In this document: positions 52,885-64,000 of the stretch, piece by piece
How the letters are laid out: every line of letters starts with the position of its first letter
Numbering within the stretch: position 1 is the stretch's first letter
DNA from: Branchiostoma floridae
Taxonomy: Eukaryota > Chordata > Leptocardii > Amphioxiformes > Branchiostomatidae
DNA: 64,000 nucleotides
Assembly: GCF_000003815.2 (NCBI RefSeq)
Contig: NC_049987.1
Location: 19,812,614-19,876,613, forward strand
Direction: 5' to 3'
Notes under the pieces: model-generated
Databases searched by the model: none
Told to the model about the DNA's origin: nothing
What the model saw: the letters and a program-made list of their open reading frames with translations, nothing else
Position numbers and translations under genes: made by a program

Positions 52885-55243
52885 GACTTAACGTTTCATC
52901 ATGCGTTCATTCGTATCTTTGTCATTAACATAATGGACATGGTCTTTGCTATTTTCTTCCGTCCTACAACCATTAAACTGCCCGATAATACGCCATTGCA
53001 GTTTTGTGCAAGTTCCTTAAAGCCCCACAAGTTCATTATCATATACAATTCCGAAGTGAAAATATATGAGTGTTTCCAAAGAAGAATATCTTGATAGTTC
53101 TCCTATCTTGCCAGCCTGGAGTGTGATTAACTGATTGATTACCAATAAGATGATATTTCCAAATAGGTGGGTTTAATTTGATATCATGGTGTTTCTAAAT
53201 CAACGAACCTTGTGCAGTTATCTTTTTTTTATAAAACTCACGAACACTAGGAATATGAAATTATGACGCAGATATGCTAAAACCTGTTGTTTAGGTCATT
53301 CACATAACTGTTTGGCTCTCAAAAATATTTTCAAATTGGGTCCAAAATCTTACATAGCGTACCTTAAAGACCCGACTAGTCGATGGGTTTGATCCACTCA
53401 CATCGGGGTGGGCCCCTATTCTTATCGGTAACCACAATTGTAGGTTCTTTGGCGTCCTCGATGCTCCTCCTCAAACAGAGGACCCCCGACACAAAGTCCC
53501 CTTCCAAGGACCAGTAGGATTTACAGCAGTTGTCAAGTCCAAGTCTATCTTTCCTTTTATTACCAGACACTGTAAACATTACTCCAAAAGAGCAGCAGAG
53601 AGTAAAAAGGACTTGAGGTAGTGATGTAGAGATGAAACTGACTCATTTCCTATTGCTTAGAAAACATTTGTATAAGAACTGATAGCGGCAACCTATCAAG
53701 CTGGTTGTTGTATTATGCCGGCCGATGGCCTACGGGTGACTCTTTAGGCCACAAAAGGTAAATTCTATGGATCAACGCGCTCATTATCTTGTCACTATAA
53801 TTCAAGGTACAACGCTTATAGTGCATATTTTGAAAATTTAGCCGTCTTGTTTTTTTATAGCCAATCTTGTTTTTTTTTTTTCGCCGTATCTCATTATTTT
53901 TGCCGTCTGCATAAAATGTCATCCATAGGATTTACTTGCTGTGTGACCTTATAGTAATTATGTAAATATGATAGAATACTCCTCGCGACAATACCTATGT
54001 ACAGAGTGCTGGAGCCTATTGGAGAGTCTGTGGCCAGGTGTGTGAGAATCAAACGTATCAGTCCCTTCTTACACAGCATATACTTACAGCAGAATATCGG
54101 TGTGCTGCATCTGGAAATTTGCTTTGCTTTATTCGGCTCTATAATGCAACCAGGGCTACCCAACAAGCCGGAGACTATTATCAAAGGCTAGCTCTGGTAA
54201 AATAAAATATAGAATAACATCGTTAACCGATACATGAGGTCTGTTTTTAGAACTGGGTTAGTGCAATTGATAAGATATGCTCATCATATATATGTTACAT
54301 TGTAAATGAACATATCCAACACATTCAATGCGAAAAAAAATCAGTGCAGGGAAAAAGACATGCTCTTTCCACAGCAATACCATGTCCAAAATGTATTCAC
54401 ATTTACCGAGTAATCATATTCAGATCTTCGTTTTCGGCTTTAAGGTGAAAACATAAATGTATCAAGCTCACACATGCATACAGTGGATAAAGATCCTCGA
54501 AAAAAATCAGTGATCAACTGAGCTGCTTGCGTCTTGTGCAATTCCGTGTCAGATGTGCTGTTGAATCTAACTACAAGTACCATCTACGAAGTTCAACACT
54601 GGTAGGCTCTGATGGGAATGAGAGGTATCTGTACGTATGTGCACGGTCAGTGTCAACTCATCGGGGTGTATCTAGAGTCGTTAAGTACCCTACTGCATGA
54701 TGACGTAGACAATAGGGACTGCATAGTGTCGCTCCAATAAGCAATAAAGAACGAAGTTGTGAGTTTTGATCTACGGAGCGCCGGGGACCACTTAAGTCAT
54801 CTTAAGGTGGAGTTAGGTGAGGCAAACCATGACAGCTGACGATGAGACCTATTCCTGTACAGAGTGTGTGTAAGGCACGACCAAGATAATAAGAAATAAG
54901 ATGTGGGCGCCAAGGTCATCTTTCTACATCTTGGAGTGGGGTCACCCCCATGTGTCTACAGCCGTGCGTTATGTTGTTCAGCAAGTACAAAACGACCCAG
55001 CAGTCTGTTTGATGGCTTCTTGTTATAACCGGCTAATGGCAATACAATTTTCTTTTTCAAACACTTCTCGCTTCAAAGAAACCTTCTTATCCCGCACCGA
55101 TATCTGCATGACTCATTACATATTGGGATCCCGGAATTTTTCTCCATTATTGCCATACATCAAACCGCTTCCTGTTGTACAGTATCATATGATTTTAAAC
55201 ACACAATCATGACTCAAAACAAGATGTGAACATCATCGTTCAT

Positions 55244-55249
55244 TTTATT
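55244..55249 (-). terminator. Candidate poly(A) signal of the myosin gene
   Basis: Minus-strand AATAAA about 555 bp after the myosin stop codon, giving a 3' UTR of ordinary length. Confidence 0.35.
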
Positions 55250-55596
55250 GCTGTTACAACGTTCAAACTACTGTAAAAGCATCATTTACGAATACGCAAG
55301 CAAGCATTTCATGCGCGGAGAAGGTAAAGAGGAGTCCAGTGTCAATCAGTCCATGTTTCGGAGAGTTTTCGTCGGTGACCAGCAGACTGTAACGGCTGAA
55401 TACAGAAAACAAAGATACATGGAAAGTGAATGACAGTTTCACAACATTGGCTTCAATAATATATCTGTATACAATTTAGACAAACGTGGATGTTAATATC
55501 CATGTCTACCTAATACCCCAACCACAAGGAAAGACCAAGGGACCCGGTAGGTCAGTAGATATACTAGTAAACATTTGTAGCCGACCTTTATATTAT

Positions 55597-55652
55597 ACAT
55601 TTCGTTCAACAAAACTGCCCGACCGGGCCCCTGTCCTGATTTAAAATGTGAA
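55597..55652. mobile_element. MITE family 3, terminal fragment
   Basis: tttcgttcaacaaaactgcc, cgaccgggcccc and atttaaaatgtga match the right terminus of the copy at 62793-63000. The rest of the element is missing. Confidence 0.55.
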
Positions 55653-55800
55653 CTGAAACTTGACGGAGGAACTATAGTACACCCCTCCCCGCCAGTGACA
55701 CATACGAAGACTGATCTGATGAGGTCATAGGTCGAGGGTCAAAGTTCGTGCATCTAATTTTTGTTTTGAGTGGCGAACAAAACATCCCCATTTCCTCACC

Positions 55801-56208
55801 TTAGTCCTCATCGCTGGAGGTGACAACCCGGCGGGTGGTGCGGGTGACGGTGCGCCTCACCACGGTGGTGCCACCAGCTCCCTCATCCCCGTACACTTGG
55901 CGGGAGGTGTGGGTGGAGCTGGAGCTTCCGCCACCGATGGACAGATGTGCCCCACCGCCACTGGTGTAATGTGCCCCACCGCCGCCGCCGCTGGTGTAAT
56001 GGGCGGAGTGGCCGCCGCTGAAGTGGGCAGAGGGTGCGGCGGAACGCACGCCGGAGCCAACATGACGCCTGGTGACCACGTGGGTCTCGGTGGTGCGGGA
56101 GCGCATCTTGTTCAGCGAGGCCTCCGCCATCTCCATCCGCTCCACCGCGTCCTCCAGCTCGTGCTGGGCGTGCCGGTACTTGGACAGGCTCTGGCCCGCA
56201 CTGCTCTC
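55801..56208 (-). CDS. Myosin terminal exon with long Gly/Ser/Thr tailpiece
   Basis: Phase 0 entry (acceptor tctgtttctgcag), 135 codons to TAA at 55801-55803. The coiled coil ends about residue 50 (SKYRHAQHELEDAVERMEMA, EASLNKMRSR). It is followed by roughly 90 non-helical residues: VVTRRHVGSGVRS, repeats of HYTSGGG, SSSSTHTS, then a basic stretch RRTVTRTTRRVVT and an acidic end SSDED. Vertebrate sarcomeric myosins end with only a few non-helical residues. SSDED fits a casein kinase 2 site, as found in some non-muscle myosin tailpieces. High GC content and good agreement with the upstream exon make the exon secure. Confidence 0.85.
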   Translation of the reverse strand, partial: ESSAGQSLSKYRHAQHELEDAVERMEMAEASLNKMRSRTTETHVVTRRHVGSGVRSAAPSAHFSGGHSAHYTSGGGGGAHYTSGGGAHLSIGGGSSSSTHTSRQVYGDEGAGGTTVVRRTVTRTTRRVVTSSDED

Positions 56209-59200
56209 CTGCAGAAACAGAGATGGGGCGCTTAGAATCTTCCTGGCACTTCCTTGGTCATTTAAACCTAACCTAATGAAGGCCGCAATGATTTGTTTGT
56301 CTACTAGAATGAAAGCACTTTTGGAAGTAGTGTTTGTTCAAACACAAACAAATACGCATGCAAATACAACACACACAAACATATTCATATACATGCACAT
56401 TCACAACACGCACAAGGCACGCACACACAGACACGTACACAACACACACACAACACACAAGTACAAACGTCTATCTACCATTACAAGTGAACAGTTTCAA
56501 CTTCCAATTCTTCAAACAATTTCCCCAAATTCAACAACATGCCGTGAGGATCACATTACTTTTGTACACATCGCTTACTTACCGCCTCCTCCACCTGGCG
56601 TTTGTACATCTTGATCTTGCTCTGAAGCTTCTCGATCAAGTCCTGAAGGCGGATCTGGTTCTTCTTGTTCTCATCATCCTAAAATGTAGAAGTATCCAGG
56701 ATTCAATCAGTGTTTCTTCATGGCATCAATGTTTAATTAGTTCAATTAGCGTTTTACCAGGCAATCAGTACGTCAGTCAGTCTTTACTTAAGCAGGTCAA
56801 AACCAGAAAAGATATGTTCATATAACTAACATACCTATGTCCCATATCTCAGTGCTTGATGTCAACATACATGTATAGTACATGATCATAACTCATAGAT
56901 CTAGTTATGAGAATTAGCAGACCGAAGTTGAGCACTGATGGGACTAAATTGCTTAACGTTTGGAATAGTTTGTGAGAATAACATCTTGTTTATCCTAAAT
57001 TGTTTGATGCCTACGTCACAGTCGTGCATTGGTGATTGGCGTATTCACGGAGATCCTAATAAAACAAACAACCAAACAAACAACCAAGAATAACGGAGTT
57101 CCTTTGGAGATTCCTTGTGAGTGTCCGTACCTGTGGGGTTGACTATGGGACTGACCTAGCCTGACCTGTACGTACCTGTGCAGCGAACTCCTTCAAGGAG
57201 CGGTCGTTCTTCCGCAGAGCCTTGACGTCGTCCTGGTGCTGCTTCTGGATGATTGACAGCTGCATCTCAAGTTCACGGATCTGCCAGGGAAATACAAAGT
57301 ATGACCATCAAACATCATAAAGAGAAACTTATTACAAATTTAACAGAGAAATGACAAAATATTTTCTCCTTTCTCACTAAGTAGTTCTGATGTCTTACGC
57401 AGATGGTGGTGAATGTTACTTTTGATAATGATGAAGATGATGTTGTTGATTTTGATGCTGCTGATGCTGATGGTAATGAAGATAATGATGTAATGATGAT
57501 GATGACGACGACGATGATGATGAAGATGATGATGAAGAGGATGAGACTGCCGATGCTGATGATGACGACGACGACGATGATGATGATGATGACGATGATG
57601 ATGGCGTTGACGACGATGATGATGATTGAACGGCAACATGTTTCTTACCCTTTCCTCCACCTTTGCCAAGGCACGTTTGCCGCCCTTCAGGGCGGACTGC
57701 TCAGCCTCCTCAAGCTGTTGCTGGAGATCCTTGAAGGTCATCTCAAGGTTGTGCTTGACCTTCAGCATGTGTTGGTTCTGATCTTGTTCTGTGCGAAGTT
57801 CTTCGGCCATGCGCCCAGCCTGTAGATGACGACAGTACATTACAATAAATGGGACACTTTTCACGGTTGACACCTGCAGGACTGGAATAAGAGTCGCATT
57901 TGTGGCTCCGTGCATGAGGTTACTTATAATGATACCATTCCGTCAAACTTCTGCGCGTAACAAAAATAAGACTTTTCGAGAAGAGTTGACACAGTAGGAG
58001 GGTTTGGTGGGAAATGCTTAAGGTTGCATGAATAGTCCTGGGAGTAAATTCAAGTTATGTGGATCACAGTTCATTTCAAACAATCAATTTGGATATGGTT
58101 GTTCAGCTAAATGTTATGAGAAGTGAATGACATACGTCGCTGACAGCCCTCTTGGACTTCTCTTCAGTCACGCGGAGTTCGTTGATGTATTCTTCAAGCT
58201 CAGCCCTGAGCGTGTCCAGATCACCCTCGAGTTTGCGCCTCTGGGTGACCAGTCCCGAGGTCTGGGTGGTCAGTTCGCTCACGCGGTCATGGGACTCGGA
58301 CAGGCTGGCGTCTGCAAGCTGGTTTGAAATACATGTGATATAAATTCATTCATTCATCTATGGGTTGACTCAATCTTTGTGGGTAATGATCAATAACTAC
58401 GTACTGTGTGTGTACATAATTTTCAGCTGTAGAGACGAGTCTCACCTCTTTTTTTTTTATTTTTCACGGCAAAATCATTTCAAGCCCACACAAAATGACA
58501 TGTCAATGCCGGCGCCACTATTAGCAGGATCTATTAGAACGTTTCTTTTGCCAAGTTTTGGTTTCAACCAGACATTCATTTATTTGCTCCGCAGATACAT
58601 GCAAGCCGACAAATAGTAAGAGATTGTGTCACAAAATTTTCAGTATGTTTGAGAACTATTCTTTGCAAAATTCTAACTTCTACCAGACTATCGTCCATTT
58701 TCGTCACAGCTTCATGCTGCGGCATGTCCAGTTTCGCTAACAAAAGGAAAGAGATCTGCTTGTGTCACCTTTCTGGCCCGGTCGGCATCCTCCAGCAGCC
58801 TGCGGACCTCCTCTATCTCCGACTGGATGGTGCTGCAGTACCGGTCCTTCAAGCCCACCTGGTCACGCATGTCCGACCGCATGCGCGAAGTTTCGTCCAG
58901 AGTCATCTGTAAAGGTCACGGAATATAACTCAATACCTGGAGAGGTGTTAGTGCGTTATCGTCAGTTTTAAAACAAAGAAGGGCGAGGTCACATAGACCG
59001 CCGTATGATTTGATGATTTTCAAGAAGACTTTGACAGAACCAACCGGCGAACCGACCTCACGAATGTGACCGCTAGTAACCCATTACTACCTAACGAGCT
59101 AAGGGCACGGTCAAATGCGTCATGAAATCGTCGTACGGTTTTGATGACGTAGGATTTACAAGCAGGTTGTTACGACCGACAGGGATCTTAAGACACCCTA

Positions 59201-61009
59201 GCCCTTTTGTGTAGTAATACGGCTGAATTTTTCAAAACAGATGCATGTCCAAAACATTCCCAAAGTTAGCAATCGTACGGCGTATGTAACTGTGCCCTTA
59301 CCTGAAGCTCCTGCAGCTGTGTGTGCAGTTTCGCCAGCAGCTTTTTGGCGTCGTTGTTGGCCCTGGTGGCGCCCTCCAGGTTGATCTCGAGCTCACCCAG
59401 CTGGCCGCTCAGCACGTTGTTCTGACGCAGAGCCTCGGCCCGTCCCCTCGACTCCACATCGACTTGCTCGTTCATTTGCTCGATTGTGCGATGGTGCATT
59501 TTTCTGCACAGAATAAAGTGAGGTTCCGTCACTTTACTGTATTGGTTGCATGCAGCATGTCCGATTAAGGAGATATTGCATTCTTGAAGTAATACTCTTT
59601 CAATTCGGGTCTTGTACAATATAAGTCTTAAAATACTTCATTAACAGAACGTTGCGATTTTGGACAACGGTTTTGATGCTAAATCTGTAACCTACGGTAG
59701 AAAAAAAACACAGTTATTTTCTTTTAACTATAGACGTTTGCCATCAACGAGGAAAGCTCAGCAACAGTTTTCATATTTTTTTCTGAATCTTCACCATGTC
59801 CATCATCGTTCTAAATATACAAGAAACTAAATTGGAACTAACATGGTTGACTCGAACTCCTCCTCCTTCTCGGAAAGGCGCCGGTCGATGTCAGACTTCA
59901 GCTGAGTCAGCTCCAGTTGGATCCTCACAACCTATGACAGGTTAACCAATCATCAAGACCTCTTAATCTAAACAATTGTTATTGTCAACTACAAAGATCA
60001 TGAAAGGCAGCACAACAAAAATTGTTGTTTTTTTCGCGGAATTTTTCGGCGAATCAATTGCAAAACAGGGCGTCACAGGACCAACAAACTACTGGCTACT
60101 TTTTGCGTCAGAAGGCAGCTGAATTCTCTGCGACACATCCAAGCTGTCCCAGGGATATTTTCCGTGTGCTAGTGTGGTGTTTAGCCATAGCCGATGTTGT
60201 TGAGTTGACGTTAATTGGAAATTCAACATGGTCAATACTGAAGGGCGGTGGCAATATTGGTTGTTGTTCATGTATTGGATTTATTGGAATAGCATTTGGA
60301 CTCTTCGTATGAGGTAAATACGTCTCTCCATCTTTATCTCTACTTTGTCCCCCCCAACGACCAGGAGGTAAGGGATTAGGTAGGTAGTTAGGTAGGTAAA
60401 TACTCCTTATGGTCGTTAGATGGCGAACATGGTGGCATACCTTTCCTTGCTCGATCTCGAGAGCGCCCTCTGCCTCGTCCAGTGCGCTCCGCAGGTCCTC
60501 CAGCTCCACCTCCAGGCGGCGCTTGGCTTTCTCCGTCTCGGACACCGCTCTGCCGCTGCCCGACAGCTGGTCCTGCAGGTCCGAGCAATCCTCTGAAGGT
60601 AGAAAAGAGCTTTATTTTGAAATGCTTGCCTAAAGGATAGTTAGAGCATGGAACACTATGTTGAAACCGTACGTAGACATGTGAAGAAGAGACTAGTCCA
60701 ATAAGAGTCTCTAGTTAATGGAGTACAAACTATACTTTTTGGGGTTTTGCTTCTCTGTAAAAGGCTAGGAGTAAAGGAGGAAGTGTCTCTTTTCTTCTGC
60801 ATTGAGTGAGGTTTCTGACCTTAACAAGTACGTAGTTGTAGACCACTTATGAATAGAAAATATAAATGAAAAGTAACGTTTGCTTAAGTATAGATAGGCT
60901 AGCGGAATAGTTGTAATATGAAGAAAAAATGGTTACATTACGAATCATTTATCATTTCAATGTTTGGATCTACTGGTCTTCCTAAGAAATGAAACACAAA
61001 GACTAAAAG

Positions 61010-61061
<52 letters not shown>

Positions 61062-64000
61062 ACGTTTTGTAAGGTTAATGAAATGAATTGCGAGAAGTGG
61101 TTCACGTACGGTGAAGAACCCTCGACTCCTTCCTCTGGATCTCAATAGCCTCGCTGATCTCCTCGATCATGGACCTGAGCTTGAGCATCTCTGCCTGGTG
61201 CGTGCGGCTCTCCACCTGGGACCTCTCCAGGGTGATGGACAGCTCTTCACTCTTCGTCTTCCACTCTATGATCTGTCTGTCCACCAAGGTCTGCTTCTTC
61301 TCCAGCTGAGAGGCAAGGGTGTGGGCCTTCTCCACCTCAACCTGGCGATAGACAAGACACATGCTGGTGTAAATACAGGTATGTTTCATTCCATCTATCA
61401 CCATGGTGAAGGGAGCTCGATACTAGTGTAGGAAATACCATTACAAGTTACACACCATGACAATATCAACAATATAGGTCCATGTCATATACAGTGAGAA
61501 CATTGTTACGTGGTAGGCAGACCCATCACTTATTAGAGTCCCGCTAAAAGCAGTGAGTTGTCTGCTTACATTCTTCTACAAGGGGAGATATTTGTCAACT
61601 ATGGCCTCAATATACATGAAGTCCAGCAGCGGCGTACGTCAGCTTTGCTTTACACTGTATTTGGACGATGTAAGCATCCAACCGATCGAGATGCATGCAC
61701 TTCTTTGCCTTACAGAGTAAGAGGTATCATAGATGACGTACATGGAAGTCCTCCACTTCTGCTGCCAGCCTCATGCGAGTCTTGTCCAGACTCAGGCATC
61801 TCGCGTTCGCCGCGTCCAGAGCCTCCTCAGCCTCCGCCAACCGGAGAGCCATCTTCCGCTTGATCTGGGAAAATACGTCAGACGTATGTCATTCTTGAGC
61901 AGGTAGAACGTATCTATTTGTCTTAGTGAAAAGTGATCCCCCATAAAATCATTTGTACGGCATATACATCTTTGTCGTCTTCCACAACGAAAAACCATCA
62001 AGAACATTGTCCTCTATGGCTTGCTGACTGAATGTTAATTCCGTGTCAAGGCTGAACAATTGGTACACAGTTGGCAAGTCTGGTTTAACATAAGGTTCCA
62101 TAGAAGAAATCGGTATATTACTAGTGTACGCTAGAGGCAGATATCTTCTTCAATTATCTTCATATTCCTAATGCAATTGGATAAACTATGCGTTATAGTT
62201 CCACCTGTCCTTACATTTACAAGTGTCTAAAGAAGAGAGAAGAAGCTGGACATGTACGTACATGTACTAGCATACATTATTAGATGTAGATGTAGTGAGA
62301 TACCGCATCATACTGTAATCAATCCCTGCTTTCTCACTATGACCTGTACTTAGCTTAACCTGTAAGAGCATTAACGGCTTCAGTCAAGAGATTCCATGCC
62401 ATTATGACAAAATAAATTTGAACATAGGAGAGTGTGTGTGTGTGGTACAAAGATCTTGTTACTCACCTCCTCGGACTCCTCCATCTTGCCGGAAACCTCG
62501 CTCTCGTACTTGTTCTTCCACATGAGCACCTCGGCGTTGAGCTTGGAGAGTTCCCTCTGCATGCCCGCGCGGCTCTCCTGCTCCTCCTCGATGGCCTCCT
62601 GGAAGCGGAGCAGCTCGGCCTGCACCGAGCGCAGCTGAGCCATCGTGTTGTTCTTAGCCTTGATCTCCTCGTCCAGGGAGCGCTTAGCCTCCTCAACCTG
62701 CAGGGAAATGTTAGCTGATGGTTATTCCATGACTTTTGTTCACAATGGTTTAACTGCTCGGGCGCACAGCTAGTAGTGCCTAACATACCCTGTTAGGCTT
62801 AGGTCACATTTAAAAAAAAGGGGCCCGGTCGGGCAGCTTTTGGGAGCGAAACGAGTGATATAACCGACATCAAAATGCACAAAATCTCAAAATAAGATTT
62901 AAGGGTATAGTTTGTGTATTTTTCTAGGTATATGATTTGATTTTTCGTTTCTTAAAACATCCCGACCGGTCCCCGGTTTGGAAATGTGACCTAGGCCTTA
63001 CAATGGCAAAGACAAGAACAATAGAACTGGAATTGAGACTTTAGCTTTACAATGTATCCGTTTATAGTGTGCCTAATCTAACCACTCCCTTGAATTCGTA
63101 CGCACATTTGCATTCACACACGACAGTTGGACCTCACAACTTCTCAATATGTTGTCTGTCTGTCTATTCAATGTTTTGCTGTCCGAGTATGCCTTTTATG
63201 CCTGCTGGTAGGGCCAAATTAATATTCACCCAAGCCAACCTTCCAGTCACTTTAATCCTATATTCCGCTTCGCAACCTGTCACCTTACATTATTCAAACA
63301 ACCGACACGCACCAAGACAAACAAACAAAATTAGGTAACAAATTAAAATAATATTAACCTGAGATTTGAGGATGGACTCGTTTCGCCTGAGAGCGTTGAC
63401 GGTGGACTCCGACTCCTCCAGGCGGCGGGTCAGCTCGGCGTTCTCGGCCGTCAGACGAGTCTTGAAGGACTGCAGCTCCGAGATGATGTGAGTGTGCTCC
63501 TCGATCTTCACCGTCACGCTGATGAAGGTCGACTCCAGATGTTTGTTGGCCTTTTCCAACTGAAGCTGTAAAATGAGTAGTCGATCGTCAATGTGGTATT
63601 GGTCAACACGTGTGGACCTAATGTTTCTAAAACATGTATTTATTGGATATGGGAGAATTCTTCTTCACAACCAGTAGATACTAACTTGACTTACGTTTCG
63701 GAAGCATTTATGCATTGTATCTATAAATTCGTACATGAATCTAAAACATAATAATCTGTACCCGATTCACTATACGTACTTGACTTTGTTGAGGTCTCTT
63801 ATATAGATTAAGCGGTCGACCCTTGGGATTCTTCGTCTCTCAGTATATGAACGACAACAGCATATGGAATACATTATCAAGATGCCAGCGCCTACCATGG
63901 CCGAACCCATCGTCGGAGGCCAATGATATAATTACTATATTCACGCGTTTCAATTGTTAAAAGTTCCCAAACAAGTACCTTCTGCTTAGACAACGCCTCG
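55801..64000 (-). CDS. Muscle-type myosin II heavy chain, C-terminal rod (partial, 14 exons)
   Basis: Exons (minus): 64000-63979 (partial), 63565-63359, 62697-62467, 61864-61742, 61341-61110, 60592-60441, 59931-59843, 59503-59302, 58906-58769, 58318-58136, 57819-57649, 57280-57176, 56678-56583, 56208-55801. Every junction is in frame; about 786 residues are seen. The protein is continuous heptad coiled coil matching the light meromyosin region of class II myosins. Examples are VEEAKRSLDEEIKAKN, ELSKLNAEVLMWKNKYE, LAEAEEALDAANARCLSLDK, EKKQTLVDRQIIEWKTK, RIQLELTQLKSDIDRRLSEK, LEEAEQSALKGGKRALAKVE and IRLQDLIEKLQSKIKMYKRQ. The rod assembles thick filaments. The motor, neck and N-terminal rod lie beyond the window edge. 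The sequence is clearly diverged from vertebrate striated myosins, so the isoform and tissue are not assigned. ALKGGK and MYKRQ-EEAE favour muscle-type myosin over paramyosin. Confidence 0.9.
57403..57630. repeat. Impure (GAT/GAC)n trinucleotide array in a myosin intron
   Basis: gatgatgatgaagatgatgatgaag and gacgacgacgatgatgatga, impure over about 230 bp, ending about 20 bp before the exon boundary at 57649. The His-rich frame on the minus strand and the Met/Asp-rich frame on plus are by-products. Confidence 0.9.
61013..61058. repeat. (TA)n microsatellite
   Basis: About 23 uninterrupted TA units in the myosin intron between the exons ending at 61110 and starting at 60592. Confidence 0.95.
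62793..63000. mobile_element. MITE family 3, copy b (in myosin intron)
   Basis: Left end ttaggcttaggtcacattt, right end gaaatgtgacctaggcctta. The inner mates ggggcccggtcgggc and ccgaccggtccccgg repeat the layout of the copy at 20864-21055. Shared interior words include tttttcgttt and cagctttcggga/cagcttttggga. Confidence 0.78.

Larger units (their letters stand above)
52418..55800. other. Intergenic stretch between prokineticin-like and myosin genes
   Basis: No gene that I can support. It holds a likely poly(A) signal for the prokineticin-like gene (aataaa, 52879-52884), a MITE family 3 terminal fragment at 55597-55652 and, on the minus strand, a likely poly(A) signal for myosin at 55244-55249 (TTTATT on plus). 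The two genes converge here. Confidence 0.45.

Noticed and set aside
53376-53579. Minus-strand frame ending GPPRCEWIKPID with an acceptor-like tttacag in front
   Set aside because: The composition is protein-like and it could be a last exon, but no family, partner exon or conserved motif was found; length is within chance.
54901-55212. 103-codon plus-strand frame
   Set aside because: No recognisable domain, signal or splice partner, and it lies in the converging 3' flanks of two genes.
57340-57915. 191-codon minus frame with a His/Arg-rich centre
   Set aside because: It joins a real myosin exon (57819-57649) to read-through of the (GAT)n intronic array past a good donor gtaaga; only the exon part is coding.
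60022-60312. Plus-strand 96-codon frame with a hydrophobic C-terminus
   Set aside because: Lies in a myosin intron on the opposite strand; no start context or family similarity.

Overview
This is a eukaryotic, intron-rich, transposon-rich window, not a bacterial one. No ribosomal or tRNA gene, operon or CRISPR array is visible. The gene set is a muscle-type myosin heavy chain, a prokineticin-like secreted peptide, a lineage-type rhodopsin-class GPCR and a large modular secreted protein. Together with Jockey/CR1 and L1/Tx1 LINEs and several MITE families, it suggests an invertebrate deuterostome, most likely a lancelet (Branchiostoma). The species is inferred; no database search was possible.

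Layout. 0.2-1.0 kb is a 51-bp minisatellite. 2.1-5.3 kb is a CR1/Jockey-type LINE nested in an L1/Tx1-type LINE, both on the minus strand. 6.0-6.9 kb is the last exon of a class A GPCR (plus strand). 7.4-9.5 kb is a field of tandem repeats, a MITE and a SINE-like unit. 11.8-33.7 kb (minus strand) is the most unusual part: a gene of about 17 exons for a secreted protein of roughly 850 residues, plus a second set of its last three exons further downstream. 42.5-48.0 kb (minus) is a complete nine-exon PLP-dependent decarboxylase of 492 aa. 51.3-52.4 kb (plus) is a two-exon prokineticin-like gene. 55.8-64.0 kb (minus) is the 3' half of a myosin heavy chain rod (14 exons seen, continuing past the window edge).

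The modular gene. A signal peptide is followed by five exons, each carrying one four-cysteine module (C-x5-C-x5-7-C-x10-15-C). Two copies of a four-exon block follow: Cys module with a Tyr/Gly tail, Tyr-Gly-Pro exon (up to 53% Tyr), charged helix with proline-rich exon, and a micro-exon. A C-terminal block of two more Cys modules and a short hydrophilic tail ends the protein. Nearly all introns are phase 0, so exons can be added, lost or swapped without breaking frame. The extra 3' cassette at 11.8-14.9 kb begins in phase 0 and has its own stop codon, so it could be an alternative 3' end or the remnant of a duplicated gene. I do not recognise the family. A cross-linked, adhesive or extracellular-matrix role is inferred from composition only.

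Exon boundaries were read by eye from GT/AG sites, reading phase and protein similarity. For the decarboxylase, the myosin and nearly all of the modular gene the phases close exactly, which is strong internal support. The long stretches at 33.8-42.5, 48-51.3 and 52.4-55.8 kb hold repeats but no gene I can support.
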